Source: Rhodobacter sp. (GTDB taxonomy: Bacteria; Pseudomonadota; Alphaproteobacteria; Rhodobacterales; Rhodobacteraceae). Taken from it: a stretch of DNA of 64,000 bases. Both the position numbers and the translations under genes were made by a program. The stretch lies in contig JADCEN010000006.1 in NCBI GenBank assembly GCA_020250175.1, positions 1 to 64,000 of the forward strand, given 5' to 3'. Shown here piece after piece: positions 63,530 through 64,000 of this stretch (positions are counted from its first letter, which is position 1; the number at the start of each line of letters is the position of its first letter). The notes beneath the pieces are model-generated. The model ran no database searches. It had not been told where the DNA came from and was given only the letters and a program-made list of their open reading frames with translations.

Positions 63530-64000
63530 GCCGCCCCCAGAAGGCGGCCAAGGTCGCGCGCGGAAAGGGTTTCGAGCCCGCTCACCGCCTGCCAGAGCAG
63601 GGTAGCGCGGGGGCCGATCAGCGCCTCGCCCTTGGCGCGCAGGCTTTCGGCCAGCCGGTCATGCGTGATCGGTGCGGCCAGGTCATGGCAAAAGGCCCGC
63701 CGGCTGCCGTCGGCCAGCGTGACCTCGCCTGCGGCCTGCATATCGGTGAGAGAGGGGTCGCCGGTAACGGTGACGCGCCGGGCGATGGCGGCAAGCAGGG
63801 GATCAACGGCACGCGCGTCGGTATAGCTGCGATCCGAGGCGGTCGGGATGCCCGACAGCACCATCGCGGCCAGCCACGCATAGCTGAACTTGACCTCGAG
63901 CCCGGTTCGGGGCCGCTTGATGTCGCAGACCGAAAGCCAGCGCGGTGCGGTGCGCAGGTCCAGGGCCGCGATCCTGGCCGGTGCGACGGGGCGCAGCGCC
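63526..64000 (-). CDS. MmgE/PrpD family protein, C-terminal part (5' end outside window)
   Basis: The frame is open from the window edge (63999) to the stop at 63526, giving 157 residues of C-terminal sequence. VCDIKRPRTGLEVKFSYAWLAAM and GEVTLADGSRRAFCHDLAAPI fit MmgE/PrpD (2-methylcitrate dehydratase, cis-aconitate decarboxylase relatives). The ORF track shows only the last 112 codons. It is coupled by ATGA to the decayed hydratase and belongs to the same catabolic cluster. The precise reaction (methylcitrate, citramalate-like or itaconate-like substrate) cannot be told from this part. Confidence 0.82.
   Translation of the reverse strand, partial: ALRPVAPARIAALDLRTAPRWLSVCDIKRPRTGLEVKFSYAWLAAMVLSGIPTASDRSYTDARAVDPLLAAIARRVTVTGDPSLTDMQAAGEVTLADGSRRAFCHDLAAPITHDRLAESLRAKGEALIGPRATLLWQAVSGLETLSARDLGRLLGAA

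Noticed and set aside
62897-63826. 309-codon plus-strand ORF
   Set aside because: It is antisense to the decayed hydratase and MmgE/PrpD sequences and has no recognisable domain.

Overview
The window is about 66-67% GC by eye and reads as chromosomal DNA of an alphaproteobacterium in the Rhodobacterales (Rhodobacter/Paracoccus relatives). Three things point there. The petABC (fbcFBC) operon has a Tat-exported Rieske protein and a 444-residue cytochrome b. There is a RpoE-ChrR pair whose zinc ligands match Rhodobacter sphaeroides ChrR. The order rsmB - heparinase-like - purH - lspA - DUF3035 lipoprotein - two M16 peptidases also fits. The genus cannot be fixed from the sequence alone. No prophage, CRISPR array or rRNA operon was seen. 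The window is mostly core genome with a few accessory patches.

Layout. 1-6 kb: the 3' end of a uridine kinase-like gene, a SIMPL protein, a very large single-pass protein, and divergent cobT/cobS. 6-11.2 kb (minus): carD, the 7Fe ferredoxin fdxA, an S4 protein, a Suv3-like helicase and a TPR protein. 11.3-17.8 kb: SCP2 and lipase genes, a mosaic repeat block, a broken dehalogenase gene, DUF1643, truB, a DUF2233 protein, rbfA, dapB, a small secreted protein and a DUF1674 protein. 17.9-26.5 kb (plus): rsmB to the M16 pair. 26.4-26.9 kb: a second mosaic repeat block. 27-30.5 kb: mutL, rmuC and hutD, joined by ATGA overlaps. 30.5-36.6 kb: chrR and rpoE, divergent from a five-gene operon (flavin oxidoreductase, DUF1365, MFS, DUF3833, SDR). 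36.7-43.4 kb: GNAT, a flavin monooxygenase-like gene, dinB, hutG, tRNA-Val(GAC) plus rpmJ, PaiB-like, a PIN/Phd toxin-antitoxin pair and a GST. 43.8-46.6 kb: petABC. 46.7-50.1 kb: thiBPQ under a TPP riboswitch. 50.2-59.7 kb: aroC, a YafY-type regulator facing a GST, EamA, HU, amn, a methyltransferase, an NAD-epimerase-like protein, TerC and ExoD. 59.7-64 kb: an IS5 remnant and a CoA-ester catabolic cluster (CoA-transferase, LysR, a decayed hydratase and MmgE/PrpD, cut by the window edge).

How the genes work together. The clearest regulatory unit is around 31.8 kb. Two outward-facing sites have the same architecture, TGATCC-N18-TAAYCM. One faces rpoE-chrR and the other faces the flavin oxidoreductase operon. 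This predicts an autoregulated singlet-oxygen-type ECF sigma circuit whose target operon lies directly beside it. The thi operon is a textbook TPP-controlled transporter. The two mosaic repeat blocks are built from three hairpin modules, and one stem is preserved by compensatory changes, which suggests selection on RNA or DNA structure. Two genes (a dehalogenase-like hydrolase and a mesaconyl-CoA-hydratase-like enzyme) and one transposase are visibly decayed. Family assignments come from reading the translations, not from database searches.
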